A DNA stretch of 64,000 nt from an uncultured Clostridium sp. (GTDB lineage Bacteria; Bacillota; Clostridia; Lachnospirales; Lachnospiraceae). A program made the position numbers and the translations under genes. The stretch spans positions 34,558 to 98,557 of the forward strand of contig UQMJ01000008.1 of assembly GCA_900542035.1 (NCBI GenBank), written 5' to 3'. The notes beneath the pieces are model-generated. The model was not told the DNA's origin. It did not search any database and was given only the letters and a program-made list of their open reading frames with translations. Shown here one piece after another: positions 8,645 to 18,769 of this stretch (the first letter of the stretch is position 1; every line of letters starts with the position of its first letter).

Positions 8645-9647
8645 ATGAGTAATAGTATTGAAAAACAAATTTCAAAGGGAATACAAATTATAGCTATCCT
8701 TATGATGGTCTTTCATCATACTTTTGGCTTCCCTGAAAGATATTTGAGTGGAATCTCTTACATAGGTTTAACTATTGGTTCTATTTGTGTTGAGCAATTT
8801 ATTGGATCGATGTGCAAGATTTGTGTTTCTTTATTTGCTTTTGGAACTGGGTATGCATTGGCTCATAAGAATCTGACACTAAAATACATATGGAAAAAAA
8901 TATGCTCTTTACTAGCGATTTATTGGTTTTCTTTAATCATTTTTGTAATTGCTAAATGCATCGACGGAAGTGTATATTCGATACAAGAAATTATCAAAAA
9001 TGTATCTATGTATTCTTTCAGTATCAATAACAATGCATGGTATATTTCATTTTATATTTTAGCGCTACTGACACTTTTCTTTTTGCAGAAAGTAAACGCA
9101 AAATGGTGGGTTTCATTGATATTCGTATTAGTATGTGTACCAGTTAATTTTTTAATTCAGCAAAACAATGTTACGCTTCCATTCTCATTAAGTAATTATT
9201 TTATTTATATACCACTTGTACTATTTGGCTACTATTTCAACAATCCTGTGTTTAATAAACAGTATAATTTTTTGCATTCGGATAATAAAGGGCTTTTTTT
9301 ATCGAGCATCTTATTATTAGTAGTTTTAGGATTGAGAGTTGTTACAGGTAGTGACTTGTATGGTTTTCGCTTCATTTGGGTATACGGACCATTTATATAT
9401 TTGTCTTTAGCGGCAATCATCAAGTATTTAGCACGATACAGAATAATAAATATTGTTATTTCAATCGGGGGGGTATACCACAGAAATATGGTTACTCCAT
9501 GGGGTGTTTACTGCCCCGATACTATGGACACAAAAATTATGCTTTATGCCTAAGATATCAATATTGATTTTTGTTTGGGAAATTATTTTAACAGTTCTAA
9601 TTGCCCTATTCTATAAACGGGTTTCTAAATATATCTGGATAAAATGA
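8645..9647 (+). pseudogene. acyltransferase 3 family membrane O-acyltransferase, frameshifted at a G7 tract
   Basis: The first frame (8645-9553) encodes an integral membrane acyltransferase start (QIIAILMMVFHHTFGFPE, many hydrophobic helices, NNAWYISFYI), but after SIGG at the G7 run 9467-9473 it turns into unrelated sequence and stops. In another frame, bases from 9474 on continue the protein naturally as YTTEIWLLHG, the typical C-terminal family motif, and end at 9647. Removing one G, or adding two, joins both parts into a roughly 333-residue protein of normal size. The gene is therefore OFF as read; it would O-acylate the polymer or precursor when ON. A real phase-variable state, fixed decay and a homopolymer read error are all possible. 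Confidence 0.8.
9467..9473 (+). repeat. G7 homopolymer at the acyltransferase frameshift
   Basis: Seven consecutive G preceded by C and followed by T, inside AT-rich coding sequence. G6 or G9 restores the long reading frame; G7 and G8 do not. This is one of only three G runs longer than five that I found by eye between 5.9 and 21.4 kb. Confidence 0.85.
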
Positions 9648-9928
9648 CTAATAGTGATTGGTCATTCGGTAAAATCGAGTTAACTTTGGAAGAGATAGAT
9701 TTATAGGATACAGTTATGCACCAATCATTGATGGTTTAACAGATGACCGATAACAGATAATAATGCGAGGTTTCTGCTATGTAGTATTGTCACTTACCTA
9801 TGCGTGTTCTGTAATGTGTCAACTTTATAGGTAAATAGTGTTGAAAGAAAGATAAATTAGAAAAGTGAAAGGCAACTAGAATATTTTATGGCACACTGGG
9901 GCCTTTTACAGAAAGACGGGTTATAATA
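9648..9928. other. gap with possible coding remnants
   Basis: This 281-base stretch has no convincing gene. A short open stretch near 9699-9750 reads DRFIGYSYAPIIDGLTDD and may be the leftover of a lost gene, but I cannot name a family. No clear promoter or terminator was found. Confidence 0.4.
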
Positions 9929-11029
9929 ATGATTCGAGTATTACAGTGCGTAAATGATATGCATCGTGCTGGATTGGAAACGATGCTGATGAACTATTAT
10001 AGAAACATAGATCGGACTAAAATACAATTTGATTTTTTGACACATCGACCATATAAAAGTGATTATGATGATGAGATAATCAGTCTTGGAGGGAAGATAT
10101 ATTATGCACCAAGACTGTATCCGCAAAATTATCCGAAATATTTTAAATGGATGGAACAATTTTTCAGAGAACATCCAGAATACAAAATTGTTCATTCACA
10201 TATTGATGCAATGAGTTATTTGCCGTTGAAAGCTGCAAAAAAAGCTGGGATTCCGGTGCGGATAGCACATAGTCATAATACATCTATTGATAAAGATTTT
10301 AAGTATTTTTTAAAACAGTATTTTAGAGCTAGAATTAATTCAGTTACAACTGATTTCTGCTCTTGTGGTGAGGAAGCAGGAAAATTTTTATTTGGAGATG
10401 TAGATTATACAATTATACCAAATGCAATAGACGCATCAAGCTTTCTATACAACCCTACAATAAGAGAACGTAAACGTTTAGAATTACAGATTAAAAATGA
10501 ATTTGTGATTGGACATGTTGGGAGGTTTTCATACCAAAAAAATCACAATTTGTTGATTAAAATTTTCAATCAGTATATGCATGTTAATCCTAATGCAATA
10601 TTATTGTTGATTGGTGTAGGAGAAAAGGAAAAAGAAATAAGAAAACAGGTAGCAGAGTTAGGGTTAAATGAAAAAATTCGATTTTTGGGCAATCGAGATG
10701 ATGTAAATGAATTATATCAGGCAATGGATATATTTGTAATGCCTTCTTTTTTTGAGGGTGTCCCTGTTGTTGGGGTTGAAGCTCAATTTGCAGACTTGCC
10801 TTGTATTTTTTCAGATAAGGTACCGAGAGAAGTGAAATTCTGTGAAAAAACAGAATTTGTTGATTTAAAAGCACCGATAGAGAGATGGATTGAAGTGATT
10901 GAAAAAAACAGAAAAATAGATAGAAAATCAGTTGCAGATGAATTAGAAAAAAGTATGTACAGTATTAAGCAAGCACATTTGATTTTAGAACAATATTATT
11001 TGAAGATGATGTGTAGAGAGGAAATATAA
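9929..11029 (+). CDS. EpsF-like family 4 glycosyltransferase
   Basis: A 366-residue cytoplasmic GT-B enzyme. It opens with VLQCVNDMHRAGLETMLMNYYRN, the usual EpsF/CapM-like start in which the glycine-poor loop binds the acceptor, followed by HSHIDAMSYLPL and RIAHSHN. The C-terminal nucleotide-sugar half has VIGHVGRFSYQKNHNLLIKIF and the EX7E-like MPSFFEGVPVVGVEAQ. It probably extends the lipid-linked repeat unit. The start ATG has only a weak ribosome site. It is three bases from the next gene, indicating co-translation with the GT32-like gene. Confidence 0.88.
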   Translation: MIRVLQCVNDMHRAGLETMLMNYYRNIDRTKIQFDFLTHRPYKSDYDDEIISLGGKIYYAPRLYPQNYPKYFKWMEQFFREHPEYKIVHSHIDAMSYLPLKAAKKAGIPVRIAHSHNTSIDKDFKYFLKQYFRARINSVTTDFCSCGEEAGKFLFGDVDYTIIPNAIDASSFLYNPTIRERKRLELQIKNEFVIGHVGRFSYQKNHNLLIKIFNQYMHVNPNAILLLIGVGEKEKEIRKQVAELGLNEKIRFLGNRDDVNELYQAMDIFVMPSFFEGVPVVGVEAQFADLPCIFSDKVPREVKFCEKTEFVDLKAPIERWIEVIEKNRKIDRKSVADELEKSMYSIKQAHLILEQYYLKMMCREEI

Positions 11030-11031
11030 TT

Positions 11032-12045
11032 ATGGCAGGACATAAGAGTATAAAGCGTATTATACATCGTTGTATGGAAGAAATTGATGCGACTAGACGT
11101 ATTGCTAAAGTGACTTCATGGAAAGAAGGATTAGAGACCTTTCGTGCCAAAATAGATATTCAAATCATGAATCATAATGGGTATTATGAAAATGAAGCAA
11201 GAAAAAAACATTTGTTAAAAAAACATGAAATTATGATACGATATTATGAGAAAACTTTTGATGATTTTTTAACTACATACGATTATAATCACGGGAATGT
11301 AGAATTTCCAGAATCAGAATATGCGGACAGTATTTGGGTCTGTTGGTGGCAAGGATTGGAGCAAGCACCAGAATTAGTAAAGATTTGTGTAGAGTCAATT
11401 GAGAAAAATGCTGGTACTCATAGAGTTGTTCTTTTAACAGAAGAGAATTACAAAGAATATGCAGATATTCCTGCATGGGTAGAAAAAAAGAAAGAAAAGG
11501 GAATTATAAGCAGAACACATTATTCAGATATTTTGCGATTAACGTTATTATCACAATATGGTGGTATTTGGTTGGATTCTACCTTTTTTTGTACGAGTGA
11601 TAAAATAAAGAGCTATTTTGATTTTCCGTTATGGTCAATAAAAAGACCGGAATATTTTCATGCATCTGTGGCAGCAGGATATTTTGCAAATTATTCACTT
11701 GGATGTGATGCCAATCATAGATGGATTTTCAAAACAATCTTAGATTTTGTATTGGAATATTGGAAAAACAATAACGTTATGATTGATTATCTATTCTTGG
11801 ATTATTTAATTGTATTGGTTCAAAAAAATGATCAGAATATTGCAAATGCTTTTCGTAAGATTAAACCGAATAATTCAAAGTGCGATGAATTATATAAAAT
11901 AATGAGTCAACCGTTTGATAAGGAAAAATGGGAAAGTATGAAAAAAGACACTTGTTTATTTAAACTGAGTTGGAAATATCAGTATCCAGTAGAAAAAAAT
12001 GGGAAAAAAACATTTTATGGGGAATTATTAGAAAGAGGGGTATAA
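11032..12045 (+). CDS. capsular polysaccharide synthesis protein, GT32-like glycosyltransferase
   Basis: A 337-residue protein of the Caps_synth/GT32 type. The diagnostic region is IWVCWWQGLEQAPELVK near residues 100-117, then HYSDILRLTLLSQYGGIWLD with the DXD-like metal/nucleotide site in WLDSTFF. The N-terminal 90 residues are charged and probably helical. It likely transfers a sugar to the lipid-linked oligosaccharide. The start is preceded by GAGG and follows the previous stop by two bases. Confidence 0.85.
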   Translation: MAGHKSIKRIIHRCMEEIDATRRIAKVTSWKEGLETFRAKIDIQIMNHNGYYENEARKKHLLKKHEIMIRYYEKTFDDFLTTYDYNHGNVEFPESEYADSIWVCWWQGLEQAPELVKICVESIEKNAGTHRVVLLTEENYKEYADIPAWVEKKKEKGIISRTHYSDILRLTLLSQYGGIWLDSTFFCTSDKIKSYFDFPLWSIKRPEYFHASVAAGYFANYSLGCDANHRWIFKTILDFVLEYWKNNNVMIDYLFLDYLIVLVQKNDQNIANAFRKIKPNNSKCDELYKIMSQPFDKEKWESMKKDTCLFKLSWKYQYPVEKNGKKTFYGELLERGV

Positions 12046-12052
12046 AGAAATT

Positions 12053-13132
12053 ATGTTGCCTAAAGTTAGTGTAGTCGTTCCAATATACAATGTTGAAAAA
12101 TATTTAAAACAGTGCGTAGATAGTTTATTAAATCAAACATTAAAGGATATAGAAATTATATTAGTTGATGATGGAGCAAAAGATGGTTCGGGAAAAATAG
12201 TGGATGAATATAAAAATAAATTTACAAATGTTAAGGTCATTCATCAAGCAAATGGAGGATTAGGACCAGCAAGAAATACGGGAATAGAAAATGCAACAGG
12301 TGAATATATAGCATTTGTTGATGGAGATGATTGGGTGCAGTCTAATATGTATGAAAAGTTGTATGCCACTGCTCAAAAAAGTAATTCAGACATTGTTGTA
12401 AGTGGTCATTGTGACTATAAAAATGGAGTTCCTGTTGTTACAAAAAAACATCCTCTAGCTGGTAAAACATTTAATTCAGAAAAGGATATAAAGAGGATAA
12501 GAAAAAATTTATTTGGGCATTATCCAGGAGAAAACACTGTAGAAGCTTTTCCTATGTCTGTTTGTATGTCTTTATATAAAAGAGAGATAATAGATAACTT
12601 TCATTTAAGGTTTAGAAATATTTTGTCAGAAGATACAATATTTAATATTAATGCATATAATTATGCAAAAATGATAACTTTTGTTTCATATACAGATTAT
12701 TGTTATAGAAAAGAAGAACAGGATTCTATTACAAAAAGTTTATCCTCAGATAAACGGGTACAGTTTAAGGAATTTTTAATGACATTAAGAGATTTAGCAT
12801 TGAAAGAGAATGATTTAGAATGTCAAATTAGAGCAAAGCGTATGGCAATTGATTATTGCAGATTTTATGTTGGGATAGTAGAAGGTGCAAATTTAACGAA
12901 TAAGAAAAAAAAGAAATATATAAGTGAATTTGCGGAAGATAAAGAGTTGATTCAATGTTGGAAAGGGTATCCAATATCGACCCTTCCTCTACAACAAAAA
13001 CTTTTCTATATACTGATGGAACATAAATTTTATGCAGCTACGCTTTTAATGACTAGAATACGAATGGCCTTAAAAAATAGTGAATTGAGAACGCTAAGAT
13101 GTGATTTGAAAATTGGATGTATGAATAAATGA
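12053..13132 (+). CDS. family 2 glycosyltransferase
   Basis: A 359-residue GT-A enzyme. The fold is plain from KVSVVVPIYNVEKYLKQCVD at the N-terminus, ILVDDGAKDGS, GGLGPARNTGI and the DXD-type motif FVDGDDWV at about residue 90. The C-terminal part is basic and without membrane helices. It acts on the cytoplasmic side to extend the repeat unit. The gene lies between the GT32-like and polymerase genes with gaps of 7 and 10 bases, consistent with one operon. Confidence 0.92.
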   Translation: MLPKVSVVVPIYNVEKYLKQCVDSLLNQTLKDIEIILVDDGAKDGSGKIVDEYKNKFTNVKVIHQANGGLGPARNTGIENATGEYIAFVDGDDWVQSNMYEKLYATAQKSNSDIVVSGHCDYKNGVPVVTKKHPLAGKTFNSEKDIKRIRKNLFGHYPGENTVEAFPMSVCMSLYKREIIDNFHLRFRNILSEDTIFNINAYNYAKMITFVSYTDYCYRKEEQDSITKSLSSDKRVQFKEFLMTLRDLALKENDLECQIRAKRMAIDYCRFYVGIVEGANLTNKKKKKYISEFAEDKELIQCWKGYPISTLPLQQKLFYILMEHKFYAATLLMTRIRMALKNSELRTLRCDLKIGCMNK

Positions 13133-13142
13133 AGAGGTAAGT

Positions 13143-14405
13143 ATGGTAATTAAAATTAGAAAAAGATCACAGAATAAAATATTAATTTGGATTCTTTTTG
13201 CAGGAACATTTTTTCTTGCACCAATAATACAATTTCTACATTTTCCTAATTTTACAAAATACCTATTAGATATAACATTGGGATTATTATTGATAACGAT
13301 GCTTTTTAAAAAGAAAAAACAAATTAGTAAGGAATCGGACTTTTTGAAAAAATTTATAGTTACATTTTTCTTCTTGACAATGATTGTTTACTTGTTTAAT
13401 TATCAGTCTTTTTTGTATTATTTGTGGTCATTTAGAAATAATTTTAGAGGATATATTATATTTGTAGCAGCTATTTATTATTTTGATAAAAATGATATTA
13501 GTGATATTTTTAAATTCTTAAATGTGATGTTTTATATAAATACTATAATAATGCTTATACAATTTGTAGTTTTGGGATATAAGCAAGATAATCTTGGTGG
13601 AATATTTGGTGTTGAAACAGGATGTAATGCATATATTAATATGTTTTTTTGTATTATCCTTGTTATAGATTATGTTGGATATTTTCAGAGAAAAGTGAAA
13701 TTAACAACTTTTATATTTAAGGCATGTGTGCTTTTAATTTTATCAGGAATGGCTGAACTAAAATTCTTTTATATCGAGTTTGTTGCTTTGATGGTAATTG
13801 GTTTTTTTGTGGTAAAAGGGCAAGTAAAAAAGTTTTTAATATGTATTGGGGGACTTGCTGTTTTGGGGATAGGATTAAACACCATTCGTTCGGTATTTCC
13901 TAATATAGAAATGGGAGTCACGCAGCTAATTGAATATGCGATGAGTACTAAGGGATACACATCTAAAGGGGATTTGAATAGATTATTCTTTTTTTCACAA
14001 GTTAATGAGCTGTTTTTAACTACTCCATTACGTAGAATTTTTGGATTAGGAATGGGAAATTGTGATTATGCGGCAGGGATTCCTTTTTTAACTTCACCAT
14101 TTGCAACAATGTATCAAGACAGATTGCATTATGGTTGGATGTCAACTTCATTTATGTATCTAGAAGCAGGATATTTTGGTTTGTTTTTTTTATTTGGTTT
14201 TTTTGCTATTATATCTATTTTATGCTATATAAGAAGTAAAACAGAAGTTGATTTAAAAAGTAAATATTATTATGAAATAGGTTTTCTGATAGGCATAGTT
14301 GCAATCATGAATGGTATGTATAACATATCTTTAAGGATTGAGTCATGCTATATTATATATTTAGTGCTTGCAATTCCGTTTATATATAAGAACTGTAATG
14401 AATAA
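13143..14405 (+). CDS. Wzy-like polysaccharide polymerase
   Basis: A 420-residue polytopic membrane protein with roughly ten to twelve hydrophobic helices and a large extracytoplasmic loop at about residues 255-330, the usual O-antigen polymerase layout. No other gene in the cassette fits the polymerase role. Sequence motifs in this family are poor, so the call rests on topology, length and position between glycosyltransferases. It would join repeat units after they are flipped. GAGG lies just before the start. Confidence 0.72.
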   Translation: MVIKIRKRSQNKILIWILFAGTFFLAPIIQFLHFPNFTKYLLDITLGLLLITMLFKKKKQISKESDFLKKFIVTFFFLTMIVYLFNYQSFLYYLWSFRNNFRGYIIFVAAIYYFDKNDISDIFKFLNVMFYINTIIMLIQFVVLGYKQDNLGGIFGVETGCNAYINMFFCIILVIDYVGYFQRKVKLTTFIFKACVLLILSGMAELKFFYIEFVALMVIGFFVVKGQVKKFLICIGGLAVLGIGLNTIRSVFPNIEMGVTQLIEYAMSTKGYTSKGDLNRLFFFSQVNELFLTTPLRRIFGLGMGNCDYAAGIPFLTSPFATMYQDRLHYGWMSTSFMYLEAGYFGLFFLFGFFAIISILCYIRSKTEVDLKSKYYYEIGFLIGIVAIMNGMYNISLRIESCYIIYLVLAIPFIYKNCNE

Positions 14406-14427
14406 ATAAAACGAAAGGTTAGAAGTG

Positions 14428-15126
14428 ATGATTAAAGAACTGATTAGAAGTATAGTATATGGAAATAAGGCAACGTCAGAACGTTATATCCATTATCTAA
14501 AATCGTTGGGGTGTATGATAGGAGAGAGATGTACAATTTTCTCGCCAACAAAAACGACAATTGATATTACCCGCCCATGGCTTATTGAAATCGGTAATGA
14601 CGTTCAAATTACAGAAGGCGTTACAATTTTGACTCATGGATATGATTGGTCAGTTTTAAAAGGAGTGTATGGAGAAGTCCTTGGATCATCGGGGAGGGTC
14701 AAAATAGGAAACAATGTCTTTATAGGGATGAAGTCTACAATACTAAAGGGTGTGCATATAGGAAATAATGTGATTATAGGAGCAAATAGTTTAATAAATA
14801 AGGATGTACCAGATAATTGTGTTGTTGCAGGAAATCCAGCAAAAGTAATTACGACAATAGATGCATATTATCAAAAAAGAAAAGAAAAACAGTATGAAGA
14901 AGCTGCAGAACTTGTGAAATTATATAGAGAACGCTATGGGAAGAATCCTGATGAAAAAGCGTTGCATGAGTTCTTTTGGCTATTTACTAATGGAGATGAT
15001 ACTTTGCCAGAATGTTGGAAACATATGCAAAGTCTAGTAGGAAACCGGAAGCAAACAGATGAAGTATTTGTAAAGAATGAAAAAATGTTTAATAATATGA
15101 AAGAGTTTTTAAATAGTGTAAAATAG
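14428..15126 (+). CDS. hexapeptide-repeat (left-handed beta-helix) acyltransferase
   Basis: A roughly 232-residue cytoplasmic O-acetyltransferase of the maa/WcaF type. The repeats are visible as IGERCTIFSP, IGNDVQITEGVTIL, IGNNVFIGMKSTIL and IGNNVIIGANSLIN, ending in the family closing motif VVAGNPAKVI. The C-terminal 70 residues are charged and outside the beta-helix. It would decorate a precursor sugar with acetyl groups. GTG 14425 and ATG 14428 are adjacent alternatives; I chose ATG. Confidence 0.9.
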   Translation: MIKELIRSIVYGNKATSERYIHYLKSLGCMIGERCTIFSPTKTTIDITRPWLIEIGNDVQITEGVTILTHGYDWSVLKGVYGEVLGSSGRVKIGNNVFIGMKSTILKGVHIGNNVIIGANSLINKDVPDNCVVAGNPAKVITTIDAYYQKRKEKQYEEAAELVKLYRERYGKNPDEKALHEFFWLFTNGDDTLPECWKHMQSLVGNRKQTDEVFVKNEKMFNNMKEFLNSVK

Positions 15127-15137
15127 GAGTTGATATC

Positions 15138-16262
15138 TTGAAAAAAGTTTGTATATTATCCATGCAAAAAGTTCCAAATTTTGGTTCCTTATTGCAGAGT
15201 TATTCTTTAAAAAAAATGCTAGAATGTATGGGAGCAGAAGTACATTTTATAGATATTGAAAAAAATAGAGAAGATGATAAGGTAGTTGGGGAGAGGTTGC
15301 AATTTGGCAAGGAGTTCGAGAAAAATAGTGGGATTTTGTCTAAATTGAAAAAAATTGATAGATATACATTCAATCGCATTAAGATTCGGAAAATTGCCAA
15401 TGAGCAAGACTGGTATTTTGAAGATTTTAGAAAAAATGTATTATGTATAGAAGATGAAGATAATGAAGAAAACTATGACTTATGTGTAATTGGCAGTGAT
15501 GAAGTTTTTAATTGCATGACACCATCTGCTTGGGGATTTACCAGCCAATTATTTGGGAATGTAAAACAGGCTGCTGATGTAATAACTTATGCAGCATCTT
15601 GTGGAGCTACAAAATATAATCAACTGAATCCAGAGATGATTAAAATTATAAAAAATGCGTTTGAAAGAGTTTCAGGCTTTTCTGCAAGAGATATGAATAC
15701 AAAAGATTTTATTGAACAGCTCACTTCAGCTCCAGTTGAAAGTCATTTGGATCCAGTATGGGTAGGAGATTTTCAAGAAGAACTTGAACGAACAAGTATT
15801 ACGATAGAACTGCCAAAAAAATATTGTATCATTTATTCTTACTATAATAGAATACATGATAAAAAAGAGATTGAAGATATTTTGCATTTTTGTAAGGAAA
15901 AGAAATTAGAACCCATTGCTCTTGGAGCACCGCAAATGTGGTTAAAGAATTATGTAGCAGTTTCTCCTTTTGAGATGTTGAAGATTTTTCAAAATGCGGA
16001 TTTTATTATAACAGATACCTTTCATGGGACGATTTTTTCGGAAAAGTTTAATGGTCATTTTGCTGTATTGTATCGGGATAGCAATAAAAATAAATTAAGT
16101 GACTTGGTAAAGAAAATAGGTGCAGAAAATCATGTGATTACGGATTTTAGCAAACTTGACGTGGTATATAAAGAGTATCAGGAACGCACAAGTGTATTAA
16201 AGTCAGTACAGAAACAACGTGGAATTAGTATGAATTATTTAAAGAGATACATTGAGAGATAG
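15138..16262 (+). CDS. polysaccharide pyruvyl transferase family protein
   Basis: A 374-residue WcaK/CsaB-like enzyme (PF04230 type), predicted to add ketal pyruvate to the polymer or to act as a related glycosyl-like transferase. It begins KKVCILSMQKVPNFGSLLQSYSL, has the central LCVIGSDEVFNC and HLDPVWV, and ends with the ADFIITDTFHGTIFSEKF motif typical of the family. The start codon is TTG 15138, supported by AGGAG eight bases upstream. Such genes often occur with FrhB-like Fe-S genes, and one is present at 20206. Confidence 0.88.
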   Translation: MKKVCILSMQKVPNFGSLLQSYSLKKMLECMGAEVHFIDIEKNREDDKVVGERLQFGKEFEKNSGILSKLKKIDRYTFNRIKIRKIANEQDWYFEDFRKNVLCIEDEDNEENYDLCVIGSDEVFNCMTPSAWGFTSQLFGNVKQAADVITYAASCGATKYNQLNPEMIKIIKNAFERVSGFSARDMNTKDFIEQLTSAPVESHLDPVWVGDFQEELERTSITIELPKKYCIIYSYYNRIHDKKEIEDILHFCKEKKLEPIALGAPQMWLKNYVAVSPFEMLKIFQNADFIITDTFHGTIFSEKFNGHFAVLYRDSNKNKLSDLVKKIGAENHVITDFSKLDVVYKEYQERTSVLKSVQKQRGISMNYLKRYIER

Positions 16263-16264
16263 CT

Positions 16265-17301
16265 ATGAAAGATAACAAAATAAAAGTTTTTTTGCTTGGA
16301 AGTTATAGAAATAATGCAGGCCCTGATAATGTAAATAGATGTTTGATTGAAAATAGCCCTTATGATTTTTTATATATAAAGAAGACAGGGAGAATTGCTA
16401 AAAGAGTAGAAATCTTACGAAAAATAGTGAGTAGTAATGTTGTTGTTTTTAGTGGATTTGGAAAAAATAAGTTTTGGTTATCCTTAAGTAAAGTTTTACA
16501 TAAAAAAACAATCTATTTGATGCATGGTTGTGCGACTTATGAAACAAAAATAAATAAATTGAATGTTAAAAAGAAAATATTAGATTTTGAAAAAGAATTT
16601 TTGGAATCAGTAGATTTAGTCCTTCCAGTATCAGAACAATATAAAAACTGGGTAATACAACAATTTCCTAATGTAGAAAAGAAAATATATTTTCTTAACT
16701 CAGGAATTATCAGGGGGGGCAAAACTATGTTATAGATAGAGCTAATAAAGAAAACGATGAAAAAATTCGTATTATCGTAGCAGGTGGAGACCGGATACAA
16801 AAGAATAACATTGAGGTATGTAAAGCTGTAGAATTATTATCTAGAAGAATAAATAGAGAGATAGAACTGCAGATATGTGGAAGAAAATATTATAATAATG
16901 ATGTGTTCTCAGAATATTCACATACTACTTATTTAGGTATGTTACCCAATAAGCAATTTATGGAGAAATTAGGAAATGCTAATATATTTGTTTTAAACAG
17001 CGAAGTGGAGTCATTTGGTCTTTCAGCAGTAGATGCGTTAACAGCAGGATGTAATATATTGATTAGTAAGAATTCTGGAATTAGGTCAATTCTATCGCTG
17101 ACAGAAGATGATATTATCTTTGATACACATAATCCTTTAGAAATTGCTGATAAGATAGAGAAACTTATTTCAAAAAATAATGGAATAAGAATTTTAGATT
17201 CTATTGATTTTGAACATTACTCTTGGAGAAGTGTTGCAGAACGATTATATAAGATATGTGAAGCTGTGTGTAATGGTGGAAATTATAATCTTATACGATA
17301 A
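16265..17301 (+). pseudogene. GT-B glycosyltransferase frameshifted at a G7 tract
   Basis: The first part (16265-16735) ends as SGIIRGGKTML then stop, directly after the G7 run 16713-16719. Read in the frame starting at 16720 the protein continues smoothly as QNYVIDRANKENDEKIR, IIVAGGDRIQKNN, then LNSEVESFGLSAVDALTAGC, which is the EX7E nucleotide-sugar site, and ends at 17301. One added G (G8) fuses the halves into a normal 345-residue enzyme. As read, the C-terminal catalytic half is not translated with the N-terminal half, so the enzyme is OFF. The start follows the pyruvyl transferase by two bases. Confidence 0.85.
16713..16719 (+). repeat. G7 homopolymer at the glycosyltransferase frameshift
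   Basis: Seven G flanked by CA and C. G8 (or G5) restores the full frame; G7 gives a stop 18 bases later. The surrounding sequence is strongly AT-rich, so the run stands out. Confidence 0.85.
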
Positions 17302-17316
17302 GAGCGGAGGAAAGAG

Positions 17317-18753
17317 ATGTTATCAGAATTAATGAATCGATATAAGAATATGTCAGTAGGTGTAAAAGCCTCTCTTTGGTTTATGGGATGTAATATTTTG
17401 CAAAAAGGAATTTCTTTTATCACAGTTCCTATATTCACTAGGATACTGACTGTAAACGATTATGGACTTTATTCTTTGTTTTGTTCATGGGAAAGTGTAT
17501 TGGCTATCTTTGTTACATTAAATCTAAGTTACCAGGTGTTTAATAACGGAATGGTAAAATATTCTCATGATAAAGATGGGTATACAACATCAATGGTTGG
17601 CTTGACTTTGGCACTCGCAGCTTTTTGGGGAGTGATTTTAGTTTTCCTTCACAAAGTGTTTGCTAACATAATCGGATTAGATGTAAGATATCTAGTTCTT
17701 ATGTTGTTGGATATGGTTTTTATGGCAATTTCTGGATTGTGGATTGTACGACAAAGATACGATTTTCAGTATAGAGCATTGAGCTTTGTAACAATTTTTT
17801 CAACAATCATTAATCCAATTCTGGGAATAATTTTAGTATATAATATGAACGATAAACCTTTTGCGAGGTGTTTATCCATTGTAATTACTAACGGAATTGT
17901 GGTACTCATTACATATGCTTGGATTTTGAAAAAAAATAGAAAGCATATAAGATTAGATTATTGGAAATATGCTTTAAAGCTAGATTTTCCGCTAATACCT
18001 CATTATTTATCCATGGTTTTATTGAATAACTGCGATAGGATTATGATTGGAAAAATTTGTGGTAATATGTACGCAGCATTTTACAGTATTGCTCATAATG
18101 CATCTATGGTAATGAACATAATTATCACAAGTATCAACTCGTCATTTAATCCATGGCTATATCAGAAATTAAGTGAAAAAGACTATGGAAAAATAAAAGA
18201 AATATCCAGGTACCTATTGATTGTTGTGGCAGGAGTTTCTATAATACCGATTATTTTTGCTCCAGAAATTATAGCAATATTGGGTTCTGATGAATATTCC
18301 AGTGCAGTATCGATAATGCCGATTTTTTCTTGTTGTGTTTTCTTGATTTATGTTTATACATTATTTTCAAATGTAGAAATGTTCTTTGAGAAACCTAAAT
18401 ACACAATGTATGGATCGGTTAGTGCAACAGTAATAAACATATTATTGAATTACTTTTTTATAAAAAGAATCGGATATCAGGCGGCTGCATATACTACATT
18501 ACTTTGTTATATATTACTTTCTGTTTTTCACTATTGTAGTATGAGGTATATTTGTAAAACAGAAAATATAAATCAACAAATCTATGACATAAGACTTATT
18601 GTGGCATTGTTTTTGATGATAATAATGTGTGCAGTCGTTATTAGCTTCTTGTTTAAATATATATTAATTCGATTTTTTATTCTAGTAATGATTGCACTAA
18701 TTGCTGTAAAGAAAAAGGAAGTTATCACAAGAGCATTTCGTAAACCAGATTAA
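17317..18753 (+). CDS. Wzx-like oligosaccharide flippase (first of two)
   Basis: A 478-residue polytopic membrane protein with about 12-14 helices. The start (SLWFMGCNILQKGISFITVPIFTRIL) and the paired GxYGLYSL-type motif NDYGLYSLF are typical of MOP-superfamily polysaccharide flippases, which move lipid-linked repeat units across the membrane. GGAGG sits upstream of the start. A second flippase gene follows after 16 bases, so the cassette may export two different intermediates, or one copy may be redundant. Confidence 0.88.
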   Translation: MLSELMNRYKNMSVGVKASLWFMGCNILQKGISFITVPIFTRILTVNDYGLYSLFCSWESVLAIFVTLNLSYQVFNNGMVKYSHDKDGYTTSMVGLTLALAAFWGVILVFLHKVFANIIGLDVRYLVLMLLDMVFMAISGLWIVRQRYDFQYRALSFVTIFSTIINPILGIILVYNMNDKPFARCLSIVITNGIVVLITYAWILKKNRKHIRLDYWKYALKLDFPLIPHYLSMVLLNNCDRIMIGKICGNMYAAFYSIAHNASMVMNIIITSINSSFNPWLYQKLSEKDYGKIKEISRYLLIVVAGVSIIPIIFAPEIIAILGSDEYSSAVSIMPIFSCCVFLIYVYTLFSNVEMFFEKPKYTMYGSVSATVINILLNYFFIKRIGYQAAAYTTLLCYILLSVFHYCSMRYICKTENINQQIYDIRLIVALFLMIIMCAVVISFLFKYILIRFFILVMIALIAVKKKEVITRAFRKPD

Positions 18754-18769
18754 ATTGTGAGGTAAGAAA

